From the NCBI RefSeq assembly GCF_000527035.1, contig NZ_AZUK01000001.1, forward strand, positions 2,430,001-2,494,000: DNA of 64,000 nt, written 5' to 3'. The notes under the pieces are model-generated. The model was given only the letters and a program-made list of their open reading frames with translations, did no database searches and was not told the DNA's origin. This document shows positions 45,767-54,976 of the stretch, piece by piece. Made by a program: the position numbers and the translations under genes. The DNA is from Tolumonas lignilytica (GTDB lineage Bacteria > Pseudomonadota > Gammaproteobacteria > Enterobacterales > Aeromonadaceae). Numbering within the stretch: position 1 is the stretch's first letter; the number at the start of each line of letters is the position of its first letter.

Positions 45767-46594
45767 TTAATGCCGGTTTTTTACGACGTCATCTATCTGA
45801 CCACACATTTGTGCAATCCCTAATAAAATGCGCGGCGATAATCGGTGTAACCAGTCCGCATTCAACTGATACAAATGCTTTTGTTTTACGGCTGCAAGTT
45901 GGGGCCACTTTGACCAGTGCTGCAGATCGCTACCATGTTGCGTGCTGAATATGATCTGAGGGTCGGCAGCTAAAACGGCTTCTTCACTCAGTTGCGGATA
46001 AGGTGTGTTACTGTTGGCAAAAGGGTTTTCCGCACCACACATCGTCATTATTTCCTGAATAAAAGAACCGTTGGCAACCGTGGTCAAAGGCGGATACCAC
46101 AGTTGATAAAAGGCGGTTACTTTGGGGCGGTGTTGGCTGCGTAACCGATAATCGGCAAATTTATCGGCTATCTGGGTGGCGAGCTGATTGGCCTGTGCGG
46201 TGTGGCCGGTTTGTTCCCCTAACAAACGCAGCTCTTTAGGCAAATCATCTAATTTTTGCGATTGTAGCAATAGTAACGGAATGCCCAGTTTTTTTATTTG
46301 TTGCTGCATTAATACTTGTGTTGCCCCCCAGGCGACCACCAGATCAGGTTTTACCGCGAGCAAACTTTCACTATTCAGACTTTGATAGTTAGCGACTTTG
46401 GGGAGTTTTTTGACGTCAGCAGGATAATCGCTGGCCTGATCGATCGCGACAACTTGAGAGCCAGCGCCAATGGCAAACAGCATTTCGGTAATATGCGGTG
46501 TCAGACTGACGATTCGTTGCGGAACGGCCTGCACGGTGAGCGGTAATACTAAAATGAACAGATAACCTAAGCGGTTACGACACCAAGTGAACAT
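45767..46594 (-). CDS. btuF: Vitamin B12-binding periplasmic protein BtuF
   Basis: This 275-residue exported protein has a signal peptide (LGYLFILVLPLTVQA) and a class III solute-binding fold: RIVSLTPHITEMLFAIGAG, VVAIDQASDYPADVKKLPKV and a single long helix between lobes. BtuF delivers cobalamin to BtuCD. The start at 46594 has GGATGG upstream; ATG 46609 is an alternative. The gene overlaps the 3' end of cbiB and follows mtnN and cbiB, so it belongs to one operon. Confidence 0.87.
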   Translation of the reverse strand: MFTWCRNRLGYLFILVLPLTVQAVPQRIVSLTPHITEMLFAIGAGSQVVAIDQASDYPADVKKLPKVANYQSLNSESLLAVKPDLVVAWGATQVLMQQQIKKLGIPLLLLQSQKLDDLPKELRLLGEQTGHTAQANQLATQIADKFADYRLRSQHRPKVTAFYQLWYPPLTTVANGSFIQEIMTMCGAENPFANSNTPYPQLSEEAVLAADPQIIFSTQHGSDLQHWSKWPQLAAVKQKHLYQLNADWLHRLSPRILLGIAQMCGQIDDVVKNRH

Positions 46595-47540
46595 AGACGA
46601 ACCATCCATAGAAAACCGCTAATGACATCCAGCAAAACCAGCCCAGATGAATAAGGCGGCGATAACCACTCAGGAGTGCCGAAGGCTCGGGATCACGTTG
46701 AGTACCGATACGTGCATAACGGATTTTTTCACCTTGATACAAACGCGGACCGCCCAGACCAATTCCCAGACTGACGCCAGTACAATTCAATAGCAGGCCA
46801 CTTGTGACGGCGGGCCAGTGACGTACTTGCTTGAAAGCTGTTTTCAGAGCGCTGAAACCATGAGGTAAAGGTAACTGCAGCAACAACAGGATCAACACCG
46901 GAATGGTATTGAAGGTTTGCAGCATTCGAGCTGTAAATTCGCCACAAATACGATTTACCGTGAGTTTCATATTACAGCTTTGCGCGACAAGCTGGATCAG
47001 GCGACAGAACAATGCGCCGTGAATGCCCAAGAGTAAATAGATCATGGCAACGCTAAACCATTGACTGAGTAAGCGCAGAATACTCATTTCAATGGCCGCT
47101 TTACAGACCCCCATTGCACTCAGCGTCTGCGTATCACGTAGCACCCAGCGACTCAGTTGCAGACGGGCCAACACTAGCTTGTCTTGTTGCAATAACTGTC
47201 GTATTGCCAGTAAAACTTCCTTGATGGGCTGGCTTTCCAGCAGCCAGCTCAGCAGCAGAATATCGAATAACATGTCCCACGGGGCCAGATTCCGGACGGA
47301 CCAACTGGCGACCAGGCTGGGGAAAATAACCACAAACGGCAGTAACAAGCCGGTCGTCCACTGTTGTTGTGGCGATGCATTCTTACGATGAACTCGGCTC
47401 ACCAGACGTTGCAACAAGGGAACTAAGGCCGATGGTTTCCAGCGGGCAGGCATTGGCAGCCAGCTCTCCAATAAAACCGCCGCTAATAAAATCAGCGGCG
47501 GCGTATTCAGTAGCGGCTCAATTTTGTCGACGGTCAGCAT
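46575..47540 (-). CDS. cbiB: CobD/CbiB-family cobalamin biosynthesis membrane protein
   Basis: This 321-residue membrane protein is related to CbiB, which attaches aminopropanol phosphate to adenosylcobyric acid. About six hydrophobic helices and the C-terminal GLGGPRLYQGEKIRYARIG segment support the family. The sequence is divergent and no other corrinoid synthesis genes are near, so it may instead serve a related ligase role or B12 salvage. The start overlaps the mtnN stop by one base, and the end overlaps btuF. Confidence 0.75.
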   Translation of the reverse strand: MLTVDKIEPLLNTPPLILLAAVLLESWLPMPARWKPSALVPLLQRLVSRVHRKNASPQQQWTTGLLLPFVVIFPSLVASWSVRNLAPWDMLFDILLLSWLLESQPIKEVLLAIRQLLQQDKLVLARLQLSRWVLRDTQTLSAMGVCKAAIEMSILRLLSQWFSVAMIYLLLGIHGALFCRLIQLVAQSCNMKLTVNRICGEFTARMLQTFNTIPVLILLLLQLPLPHGFSALKTAFKQVRHWPAVTSGLLLNCTGVSLGIGLGGPRLYQGEKIRYARIGTQRDPEPSALLSGYRRLIHLGWFCWMSLAVFYGWFVYVHLVS

Positions 47541-48232
47541 CAGAGTTGTTTCAACATCGCGACGATCATGGCTGAGGAATTTTTGGCAGCGACTTCGAGG
47601 TATTCTTCAAACGTGCTGGGCGATTCCGTGCCTGCAATATCAGACAACGAACGGATCACCACAAACGGCACCTTGAATTGATGGCAAACCTGCGCAATTG
47701 CCGCGGCCTCCATTTCTACAGCCATCATGGTCGGAAAGGTTTGTCGCAGTTGTGCAATACGTTGTGGATCGCACATGAACTGATCGCCGGTACAAATCAG
47801 ACCAATCCGGCTTTGCAGATCTGGAAACTGGTGCATCACCTGTTCAGCCACGCCAATCAATTTACGATCGGAAGCAAACGCTGCTGGTTGTTGTGGCAAC
47901 TGACCTGGTTCATAACCAAAGGCGGTCACATCGACATCGTGATGACGTACATCATCAGAAATGACCACATCGCCCACCCGTAATGCAGGATCAAAGCCAC
48001 CGGCGGAACCAGTATTAATCACACAATCGGGTGCATAGCGCTCCAGCAGAATGGTTGTTGCGATGCTGGCTGCCACTTTACCGATACCTGAGCGGGTCAG
48101 TATCACGTCATGTCCGGCTAATTGGCCCAGATAAAATTCACAACCCGCAATAGTGACGGTTTCACGGTGACTGATTTGTTCGCGCAAAATCGCAACTTCC
48201 GGCTCCATTGCGCCGATGATTCCTACTTTCAT
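47540..48232 (-). CDS. mtnN: 5'-methylthioadenosine/S-adenosylhomocysteine nucleosidase
   Basis: This 230-residue enzyme cleaves MTA, SAH and 5'-deoxyadenosine. It starts [18 protein letters not shown]; the family active-site stretches [25 protein letters not shown] and [12 protein letters not shown] (Asp acid) are present. The length matches E. coli Pfs (232). GAGGT lies 5 bases before the start at 48232; the longer frame to 48304 has no support. It is the first gene of the mtnN-cbiB-btuF operon. Confidence 0.96.
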   Translation of the reverse strand: MKVGIIGAMEPEVAILREQISHRETVTIAGCEFYLGQLAGHDVILTRSGIGKVAASIATTILLERYAPDCVINTGSAGGFDPALRVGDVVISDDVRHHDVDVTAFGYEPGQLPQQPAAFASDRKLIGVAEQVMHQFPDLQSRIGLICTGDQFMCDPQRIAQLRQTFPTMMAVEMEAAAIAQVCHQFKVPFVVIRSLSDIAGTESPSTFEEYLEVAAKNSSAMIVAMLKQL

Positions 48233-48375
48233 CACTACCTCGAAGAATGTGCCATGTCGTGATGGCAAATAATATTGCCAATGATCATAGCAATATCCAT
48301 GCAATGTGACGAGTCGTAGCGATGCGACACGAATGCTTTTCCCTTACAATATTGCTGCTTATTTCGGGAGTTGGC

Positions 48376-49302
48376 ATGCAAATACATCTTTTGGTGAATA
48401 CCTTTGGTCAGGATCTGTTACATCGTTATGGTGAGAAAATTCATAAACTGACGCTGCATGGCGCGTTTACCTGTCCCAACCGTGATGGCACCTTAGGTAA
48501 AGGGGGGTGTACATTCTGCAATGTGGCCTCTTTTGCTGATGAAAACACCCAGCAACTCTCCATCAGTGAACAATTATCAGCCCGCAAAGATGAAGTGGCG
48601 CGCGCCCGTCGTTATCTGGCTTATTTTCAGGCTTACACCAGCACCTACGCCGAAGTGGCATATCTTAAAAAGATGTATGAAGAGGCGTTGCAGGTTGCCG
48701 ATATGGTGGGGCTGTGTGTTGGAACCCGTCCGGACTGTGTACCGGATGCCGTGCTGGATTTATTGAGTCATTATCAGCAACAAGGCCGGGAGATCTGGTT
48801 AGAACTTGGTTTGCAGAGTGCGCATGACGAAACCTTAAAACGAATCAACCGGGGCCATGATTTCCGTGCTTATACAGATGCGGTGGCCCGCGCGAAAAAG
48901 CGGGGTCTGAAAGTCTGTACCCATCTGATCGTTGGCTTGCCGAAAGAGGGACAAGAGGCATGCTTATCCACCGTGGAGAAAGTCGTCGCAACCGGCACTG
49001 ATGGCATCAAGTTGCATCCACTGCATATCGTGGATGGCAGTACCATGGCAAAAGCGTGGCGTGCGGGCCGTTTGAATGCGTTAACGCAAACGGAGTATGT
49101 GGAAATCGCAGCCGAGATGATTCGGCACACACCGCCGGAGGTCGTGTTCCATCGTGTGACCGCATCAGCTCGTCGGCCCACCTTACTTGCACCGGATTGG
49201 TGTGAAGGGCGCTGGGGAGTGATGATTGAAATGGATCGATATCTGAAGCAACACGGCTCGCAGGGGAGTGCGCTGGGTCGCCCCTTTCAATTTCCAAGCT
49301 AG
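48376..49302 (+). CDS. yhcC: Radical SAM protein, YhcC family
   Basis: This 308-residue protein belongs to the YhcC (TIGR01212) radical SAM group. The cluster cysteines are in FTCPNRDGTLGKGGCTFCN, an atypical C-x12-C-x2-C spacing characteristic of this family and of the Elp3-like branch. VGTRPDCVPDAVL, LELGLQSAHDETL and HLIVGLPKE follow. Its physiological reaction is unknown. ATG 48376 with CGGGAG upstream is preferred to an upstream in-frame start at 48322. It precedes arcB by 73 bases on the same strand, as yhcC does in E. coli. Confidence 0.9.
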   Translation: MQIHLLVNTFGQDLLHRYGEKIHKLTLHGAFTCPNRDGTLGKGGCTFCNVASFADENTQQLSISEQLSARKDEVARARRYLAYFQAYTSTYAEVAYLKKMYEEALQVADMVGLCVGTRPDCVPDAVLDLLSHYQQQGREIWLELGLQSAHDETLKRINRGHDFRAYTDAVARAKKRGLKVCTHLIVGLPKEGQEACLSTVEKVVATGTDGIKLHPLHIVDGSTMAKAWRAGRLNALTQTEYVEIAAEMIRHTPPEVVFHRVTASARRPTLLAPDWCEGRWGVMIEMDRYLKQHGSQGSALGRPFQFPS

Positions 49303-49375
49303 GAAGCCTGCGCATTACCCGCTATGCTGATCTCGTTAGATTTTTTCGCCATGGGCATAGGAATGGGATAGCGCA

Positions 49376-51727
49376 ATGCGACAAATAAAAACATGGGTAC
49401 AGCTTTACGTCGACTGGATCACCCGCATCGGTATCATCCGATTCAGTCTGTTGTTGGCCTTCTGTATCATTTCTATTGCTGTCGTCATTCAGGGCACGAT
49501 CACACTGTTATTACGAGGTGTAGTGGATGTCGTCGATTTAGTTCGTTCAGTCTTTTTCGGGTTGTTGGTAACTCCATGGGCGGCCTATTTTCTGACCGCC
49601 GTGATTGATGAGCTGGAAGACTCCCGGCGTCGTTTGACTGACATGGTGCATAAACTGCAAATCATGCGTGAGCGCGACCAAGCCTTAAATCAGCGATTGC
49701 AGAGCAATATCAGTCAGTTAAATAATCAAATTGAAGAAACCCGTCGGGCCGAAGCGGCAAGATTACGTGTGTTAAGTGAACTGGAAGCCGAAGCCATTCA
49801 GCGTGAAAAGGCACAGAAAGAACTGGAAGAGCAAAGTGCGTTATTGCGTTCCTTTCTGGATAGCTCCCCCGATCTGGTGTTTTACCGCAATGAACGTGAA
49901 GAGTTCTTAAGTTGTAACCGGGCGCTGGAAACCTTACTGGGGCGCAGCCGTGACGACATCATCGGTCGGACTCCTTATGGCGTCTATGAACCGCAGATGG
50001 CGGAGCAGATCATCAGCCGTGACCGGGAGGTTTTTGAGAAAAATCAACCGATCACCTACGAACTGTGGTTTCCGTATCCGGATGGGCGTCGAGCCTGTTT
50101 TGAAATGCGGCAGGTTCCTTTCTTTGCCGCGCATGGTGAGCGACTGGGCCTGGTCGGCTTTGGGCGTGATATTACTGAACATAAGCAATATCAGGATGAG
50201 CTGGAGAAAGCCAGTCGGGATAAAACCACGTTCATTTCAACGATCAGCCATGAGTTGCGGACTCCCCTAAACGGTGTGGTCGGGTTAAGTCATATCCTGC
50301 TTGATACCCCGTTAAATGATTTACAGCGGCAGTATCTCAATACCATTCATTTAAGTGCTGTCACCTTAGGCAATATTTTTAACGACATCATCGATCTCGA
50401 TAAAATCGAGCGCCGCAAATTGAAGATCGCCAGAAGTAAAATTGATTTACGGCAACTGCTGGCCGATTTACAAACACTCAGTTCGCTCATGGTCGAGGCC
50501 AAAGGGCTGTATCTGCACTTTGATATCGACGGCGATGTCCCGCACTGGATCATGGCCGATGGCACCCGCTTGCGTCAGATCCTGTGGAACGTATTGAGTA
50601 ATGCGGTCAAATTTACCGCCGAAGGTGGCATCACGTTCGGCGTACAGGTGTCACCTTCTGAAGAGAACAAAGTCTATCTTCGGTTTGATATTGAAGACAC
50701 CGGCATCGGGATCCCGGAACATGAACAGCAGAATATTTTTGCCATGTATTATCAGGTGCCCGGTACAAAACGTGCCGTGGGCACGGGGATCGGTCTGGCG
50801 ATCACCAAGCAATTAGTGGAAACCATGGGTGGTTCCATTCATGTGGATAGCGAGCTTGGGCATGGCTCTTGTTTCACGATAGAGCTGGAAGCAACCGTGC
50901 TGCCGGATTCGCAAAATGATGAAGCCGAAGCCATGTTGGCACAAGAACTTCCTCCGTTACGCATTTTGCTGGTCGAAGATATTGCACTCAACATTACCGT
51001 TGCTACTGCGATGCTGAATAAGCTAGGGCATCAGGTTGACGCTGCGATGACAGGGCGTGAAGCACTGGCTAAATTCCAGCCGGAACGTTATGACCTGGTA
51101 TTGCTGGATATCCAGTTGCCAGACATGACCGGTTTTGACATCGCTGACGAGTTACGACAGCGTTATCCTGAAAAATTACCACCTTTAGTAGCGCTGACAG
51201 CTAATCTGATCAATGACCCGAGTCAATATCAACAGCATGGCATGCAGGCTGTGATTGGCAAACCGCTTGCGCTGGGTAATTTACGTAAAACATTAAATGA
51301 GTTATTTGTCGGATGTGCGCTGCCATCGGAATCAGAAGTCGTCGTCGAGGCGCCAAACAAATATGTGCTCGATCTTCCGTTCCTGGAGGACTTCACCGGG
51401 GTGGTGGGGTGTGATGTCATGGTTTCGGCCATTGATCTCTTCGCGCAATCGATGCCGGAATATCTGAAGATCCTCAACAGCGCCCTGACAGCCCGTGATA
51501 AACAAGGCATAGTAGAAGAAGCCCATAAAATAAAAAGTGCCGCCGGGGCGATTGGCTTAAAACGGATTCACCAATTGGCACAACAGGCTCAATCACCGGA
51601 TCTCCCTGCCTGGCAGGAAAATATTAATGATTGGATAGACAGTATTTGTGCTGAATATCAAGGTGATCTTGAATGCTTGCGCCAGTGGGTGCAGCAACAA
51701 CGTACTGAAACTCAGACGGCACAATGA
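49376..51727 (+). CDS. arcB: Tripartite hybrid sensor kinase ArcB
   Basis: This 783-residue inner-membrane kinase of the Arc redox system has two N-terminal membrane helices with a very short periplasmic loop (about 20-75), a coiled coil and a PAS domain (about 155-275). Cysteines in FLSCNRAL and RRACFEMR match the two quinone-sensitive cysteines of E. coli ArcB. The kinase core has ISHELRTPLNG, NVLSNAVKFT and GTGIGLAI, the receiver has LLDIQLPDMTG, and the C-terminal Hpt domain has EEAHKIKSAAGAIG. Every relay residue is present. Its partner ArcA is encoded 2.1 kb downstream on the other strand. Confidence 0.96.
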   Translation: MRQIKTWVQLYVDWITRIGIIRFSLLLAFCIISIAVVIQGTITLLLRGVVDVVDLVRSVFFGLLVTPWAAYFLTAVIDELEDSRRRLTDMVHKLQIMRERDQALNQRLQSNISQLNNQIEETRRAEAARLRVLSELEAEAIQREKAQKELEEQSALLRSFLDSSPDLVFYRNEREEFLSCNRALETLLGRSRDDIIGRTPYGVYEPQMAEQIISRDREVFEKNQPITYELWFPYPDGRRACFEMRQVPFFAAHGERLGLVGFGRDITEHKQYQDELEKASRDKTTFISTISHELRTPLNGVVGLSHILLDTPLNDLQRQYLNTIHLSAVTLGNIFNDIIDLDKIERRKLKIARSKIDLRQLLADLQTLSSLMVEAKGLYLHFDIDGDVPHWIMADGTRLRQILWNVLSNAVKFTAEGGITFGVQVSPSEENKVYLRFDIEDTGIGIPEHEQQNIFAMYYQVPGTKRAVGTGIGLAITKQLVETMGGSIHVDSELGHGSCFTIELEATVLPDSQNDEAEAMLAQELPPLRILLVEDIALNITVATAMLNKLGHQVDAAMTGREALAKFQPERYDLVLLDIQLPDMTGFDIADELRQRYPEKLPPLVALTANLINDPSQYQQHGMQAVIGKPLALGNLRKTLNELFVGCALPSESEVVVEAPNKYVLDLPFLEDFTGVVGCDVMVSAIDLFAQSMPEYLKILNSALTARDKQGIVEEAHKIKSAAGAIGLKRIHQLAQQAQSPDLPAWQENINDWIDSICAEYQGDLECLRQWVQQQRTETQTAQ

Positions 51728-51751
51728 CGGTCATATTCTAAGGAGTCGGTC

Positions 51752-53119
51752 ATGTTGCATTATCCGCATTTGCTCCAGTCAGAACGCTATTATCCCGAAG
51801 AGTCAGCGTCATTGCTGGCGGCAACGGAACTGGATCGAACCCGGATTGTGCAGAGTGCACCAGTCAGACGATTACAGCAGAAGACACAAGTCTTTCCGCT
51901 GGATGTCAAAGCCTCCGTGCGTAGTCGCCTGACGCACTCATTGGAGGTGCAGCAGGCGGGTCGCCAGATCATCTTTGCCATTCGCGAGATGAATGTTTCC
52001 GACTGGCCAGAGCAGGTGGTCTCCAATCTTGTCGAGATGTCATGTTTACTGCATGACGTGGGTAACCCGCCGTTTGGTCACTTTGGCGAAGCGGTCTTAC
52101 GAGAATGGTTGCACGATGAATTAGACAGTTTGTTTGCAGCTGCACTGGCGACATCAGCCAGCGAGCAATGGCAAAAAGTGTTAGCCCCCGATCTTTGCTG
52201 TTTTGATGGCAATGCACAAAGCTTGCGGCTGGTGCATTCGTTGCAGCGTTTGAATCTGACACTCAGTCAATTGGCCTGTATTATTAAATATCCCCGCGTC
52301 ATTGATGAATCAGTGATTGCGACTGACAGTAAGATCGGTGTGTTTATTAGTGAGCGCCATCTTATTGAACGTATCCGCGATGTGTTGCATTTGCCGGCGG
52401 GGGTTCGGCATCCGCTGGTCTTTATCATGGAAGCCGCCGATGACATCTCCTACAGTATTGCTGATGTGGATGATGCCGTAGATCGTCATCTACTGACAGT
52501 CGATGAAGTATTACGTTTTCTGCTCGACCATGTGGATGAGGCGACTAAAGCCTATGTGCAGCCACTGCTGGATGATGCCTTGCAGAATGAACAAGGTTTT
52601 TTCCCGCGATTCCGTTATCTGCTCACCAACGACTGGGTACAATTGGCCGCAGAGTCTTACCGGGAACATCGGAATGACATTCTGGCTGGCCGTTTTGTCG
52701 GACACCTGTTGGAATGTGAGCATCCGGCAATTACCGTCCTGAACTCGCTGAAACAGTTGGCGCGGCAATCCATCTTCGGACAAGCAGAAGTCGAAAGTCT
52801 GGAGCTATCAGGTTATGCGGCGATGCGCGGTGTGTTGCTTACCTACAGTGAATTATTGGCATTGCCGGCCACGACATTCCGACAATTATTGACTGGGGAA
52901 GGGCAGCTCCGTCATCAGCATGCATTGCGCTTGTGTCACCGTCTCTCGCGCCGCCACGTGACGGCCTATTTGAAAGCAACTGAGACACCGGATATTTTCT
53001 TTTTACGTCCGGCGGAACAAGAATGGTATTACCGTGTCAGATTATTACTCGATTTTATCAGCGGCATGACCGATACCTATGTGCTGGAAGAATATCGCCT
53101 GCTAAACGGCTGGGTCTGA
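51752..53119 (+). CDS. dgt: dGTP triphosphohydrolase
   Basis: This 455-residue HD-superfamily enzyme is predicted to split dGTP into deoxyguanosine and triphosphate. Metal-binding motifs are RLTHSLEV and LLHDVGNPPFGHFGE, followed by EAADDISYSIADVDDA. It is shorter than E. coli Dgt (505 residues) and resembles the forms found in Vibrio and Shewanella relatives. AAGGAG precedes the start. It follows arcB by 24 bases on the same strand and may be co-transcribed. Confidence 0.87.
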   Translation: MLHYPHLLQSERYYPEESASLLAATELDRTRIVQSAPVRRLQQKTQVFPLDVKASVRSRLTHSLEVQQAGRQIIFAIREMNVSDWPEQVVSNLVEMSCLLHDVGNPPFGHFGEAVLREWLHDELDSLFAAALATSASEQWQKVLAPDLCCFDGNAQSLRLVHSLQRLNLTLSQLACIIKYPRVIDESVIATDSKIGVFISERHLIERIRDVLHLPAGVRHPLVFIMEAADDISYSIADVDDAVDRHLLTVDEVLRFLLDHVDEATKAYVQPLLDDALQNEQGFFPRFRYLLTNDWVQLAAESYREHRNDILAGRFVGHLLECEHPAITVLNSLKQLARQSIFGQAEVESLELSGYAAMRGVLLTYSELLALPATTFRQLLTGEGQLRHQHALRLCHRLSRRHVTAYLKATETPDIFFLRPAEQEWYYRVRLLLDFISGMTDTYVLEEYRLLNGWV

Positions 53120-53179
53120 GATTAGGAAACGGCATGTCTTCGCTCTCAACGCGAGAGAATGCCGTGACAGAGCATTTCT

Positions 53180-53686
53180 TTAACTGGCGTTCAGACAGCT
53201 GAAACTTTTATTTTCAATGCTGGCACAGACATCCTGATGCAGCATAGATAGCAACAAAAAGGCGCGCTGATTACCGTCAGGTTCTTGATATATCGCTTGT
53301 AGCCCGGCAAATGGGCCCTCTTCGATGATCACTTTCTGGCCGGGTTTCGGCAGTTTGCAAACCTCATCTCTGAGTTCATCACTGTCTTCATTGCGCATCA
53401 GTTGATAGATCAGCTCTGGGGGAACTTTATCCCAGCTCGAACCATGGCCCACAATATGGTGAATGCCGCGGGTTGAATGAACTTTAAGCGGTGAAAATTC
53501 GTTGATATCCAAATGAACAAAGAGATATCGAGGGAACATAGGTTCAATTTTTTCGGTGATTTTCCCACGGACAATCTTACGGGCCAAAACCAAAGGATAA
53601 TAACTGTCTACGCCTTGATTTCGTAAATGCAGTTTTGCTCGCTCTTCCTCTTTGGGACGGCAGTAAGCCAGATACCAGTACTTCAT
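53180..53686 (-). CDS. rfaH: Transcription antiterminator RfaH
   Basis: This 168-residue NusG paralogue is recruited to ops sites to help transcribe long surface-polysaccharide and similar operons. It starts MKYWYLAYCRPKEEERA (RfaH type, not NusG). The N-terminal NGN domain includes FPRYLFVHLD, a linker follows, and the C-terminal KOW segment is PGQKVIIEEGPFAGLQAIYQ. The size is close to E. coli RfaH (162). The downstream 53129-53165 region has a hairpin (ACGGCAT/ATGCCGT) without a T tract. Confidence 0.92.
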   Translation of the reverse strand: MKYWYLAYCRPKEEERAKLHLRNQGVDSYYPLVLARKIVRGKITEKIEPMFPRYLFVHLDINEFSPLKVHSTRGIHHIVGHGSSWDKVPPELIYQLMRNEDSDELRDEVCKLPKPGQKVIIEEGPFAGLQAIYQEPDGNQRAFLLLSMLHQDVCASIENKSFSCLNAS

Positions 53687-53807
53687 GCTGGCTCCTATTT
53701 ATAATTTTTTATGTAAACCATCGTGTGCTTATATAAACCATAGTACAGACCAGCAGCACAAACAGGTGCGCAAGTCTCAGAACCGCCATCAATCTAGCTT
53801 GTAGAAA

Positions 53808-53838
53808 CTGAAAAGGCCAACACTGGTTGGCCTTTTTA
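53808..53838 (-). terminator. arcA terminator
   Basis: AAAAGGCCAA (53811-53820) and TTGGCCTTTT (53827-53836) form a 10-base stem. The minus-strand reading ends in TTTT, 27 bases after the arcA stop. Confidence 0.83.
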
Positions 53839-53862
53839 ACGGTCGGTTTTAACAATACTTAA

Positions 53863-54594
53863 CTAACTGTTCGTTTCTTGTTCTAACTCAGCACAGAACC
53901 GATAGCCTTCACCGTGAATTGTGGTGATCAATTCTGGTGTATCTGGGTAATCTTCAAAATGCTTCCGGATGCGACGGATGGTGACGTCTACGGTACGATC
54001 ATGCGGTTTCAATTCACGGCCCGTCATTTTCAATAATAAGTCAGCTCGCGTTTGAATTTGGCCTGGGTTTTCACAGAAATGCAGCAGCGCCCGGAATTCA
54101 GAACGGGGCAGGCGATAAGCAACGTTCGATGGGTTGATCAAAGAACGGCTATTGATATCCAATCGCCAGCCATTAAACAGGTAGGCTGAAACGTTACCTG
54201 CGATCACTTCCTCGACCGGCTCGCCACGCAGCGTGCGGCCCAGTAAATTGCGGGCACGAATCGTCAGCTCGCGTGGATTGAATGGTTTGGTGATGTAGTC
54301 ATCGGCACCGATCTCCAAACCCAGAATACGATCCACATCATTATCCCGGCCAGTCAGGAAGATCAGGCCCATTTCACCTTTCTCCCGGATTTCCCGTGCC
54401 AGCAATAAACCGTTTTTACCTGGCAGGTTGATGTCCATGATCACCAGATCAACGCGCTGGCTGGCTAATATATGGTGCATTTCATCACCATTGTTAGCTT
54501 CTAATACATGGTAGCCTTCTGCTTCAAAGATACTTTTCAGGGTATTCCGTGTAACAAGCTCGTCTTCAACGATCAAGATCTGTGGTGTCTGCAT
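53863..54594 (-). CDS. arcA: Aerobic respiration control response regulator ArcA
   Basis: This 243-residue OmpR-family regulator has a receiver (1 to about 120) with phosphoacceptor D54 in [12 protein letters not shown]10-D11 in the acidic pocket and Lys in [10 protein letters not shown]. The C-terminal winged helix includes [25 protein letters not shown] and HGEGYRF. It starts [12 protein letters not shown] like E. coli ArcA. The start at 54594 is preferred to the much longer frame to 54735. It represses aerobic metabolism when phosphorylated by ArcB; arcB lies close by. Confidence 0.96.
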   Translation of the reverse strand: MQTPQILIVEDELVTRNTLKSIFEAEGYHVLEANNGDEMHHILASQRVDLVIMDINLPGKNGLLLAREIREKGEMGLIFLTGRDNDVDRILGLEIGADDYITKPFNPRELTIRARNLLGRTLRGEPVEEVIAGNVSAYLFNGWRLDINSRSLINPSNVAYRLPRSEFRALLHFCENPGQIQTRADLLLKMTGRELKPHDRTVDVTIRRIRKHFEDYPDTPELITTIHGEGYRFCAELEQETNS

Positions 54595-54767
54595 GGAAAT
54601 TCTCTGTGGTAAATGAAATTGTTCTGATTTTAACATATTTGCTGCATTCATATGACAGTAGATCTGTTTTTTCAATCTTGTTAACAATAATGAAGGTTTT
54701 TGCAGCCTGAAGACGTTGTTGATGAGGTTGTGCATAATACCGAAACATCAATTGTTACAGAATTTTG

Positions 54768-54797
54768 TTGACAGAAAGACACCTAATCCGGTATTGG
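54768..54797 (+). promoter_or_regulatory. thr operon promoter candidate
   Basis: TTGACA (54768-54773), an 18-base spacer and TATTGG (54792-54797). The -10 is imperfect. It lies 28 bases upstream of the leader peptide start. Confidence 0.55.
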
Positions 54798-54825
54798 TAT
54801 GTCACTTTTTATTCGAAGTCCGATT

Positions 54826-54900
54826 ATGCTGTCTATTATTGCTACCCGCACAATTATTATCATTACCGGCACCACAATTGGTGGTACTGGCGCGGGCTGA
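54826..54900 (+). CDS. thrL: thr operon leader peptide
   Basis: A 24-codon peptide, [20 protein letters not shown] then TGAG, has 6 Thr and 7 Ile, the signature of a threonine/isoleucine-sensed attenuator. Its end TGAG resembles GNGAG of E. coli ThrL. An attenuator hairpin and thrA follow directly. When charged tRNA-Thr or tRNA-Ile is scarce, ribosome stalling here should allow read-through. Confidence 0.9.
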   Translation: MLSIIATRTIIIITGTTIGGTGAG

Positions 54901-54923
54901 TGCACGAATAACAGAAAAAATTC

Positions 54924-54960
54924 ACGAAGCCCGTCCCCTAACCAGGTACGGGCTTTTTCG
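54924..54960 (+). terminator. thr attenuator (rho-independent)
   Basis: AAGCCCGT (54927-54934) and ACGGGCTT (54948-54955) form a stem followed by TTT, 26 bases after the leader peptide stop and 21 bases before thrA. Confidence 0.87.
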
Positions 54961-54976
54961 TTACAGGGAGAGGTAT

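Noticed and set aside
53129-53165. Terminator between dgt and rfaH
   Set aside because: The ACGGCAT/ATGCCGT hairpin has no T tract in either direction, so termination is not supported.
54716-54976. N-terminal extension of thrA by 87 codons
   Set aside because: It would translate across the promoter, leader peptide and attenuator; E. coli ThrA length fits the start at 54977.
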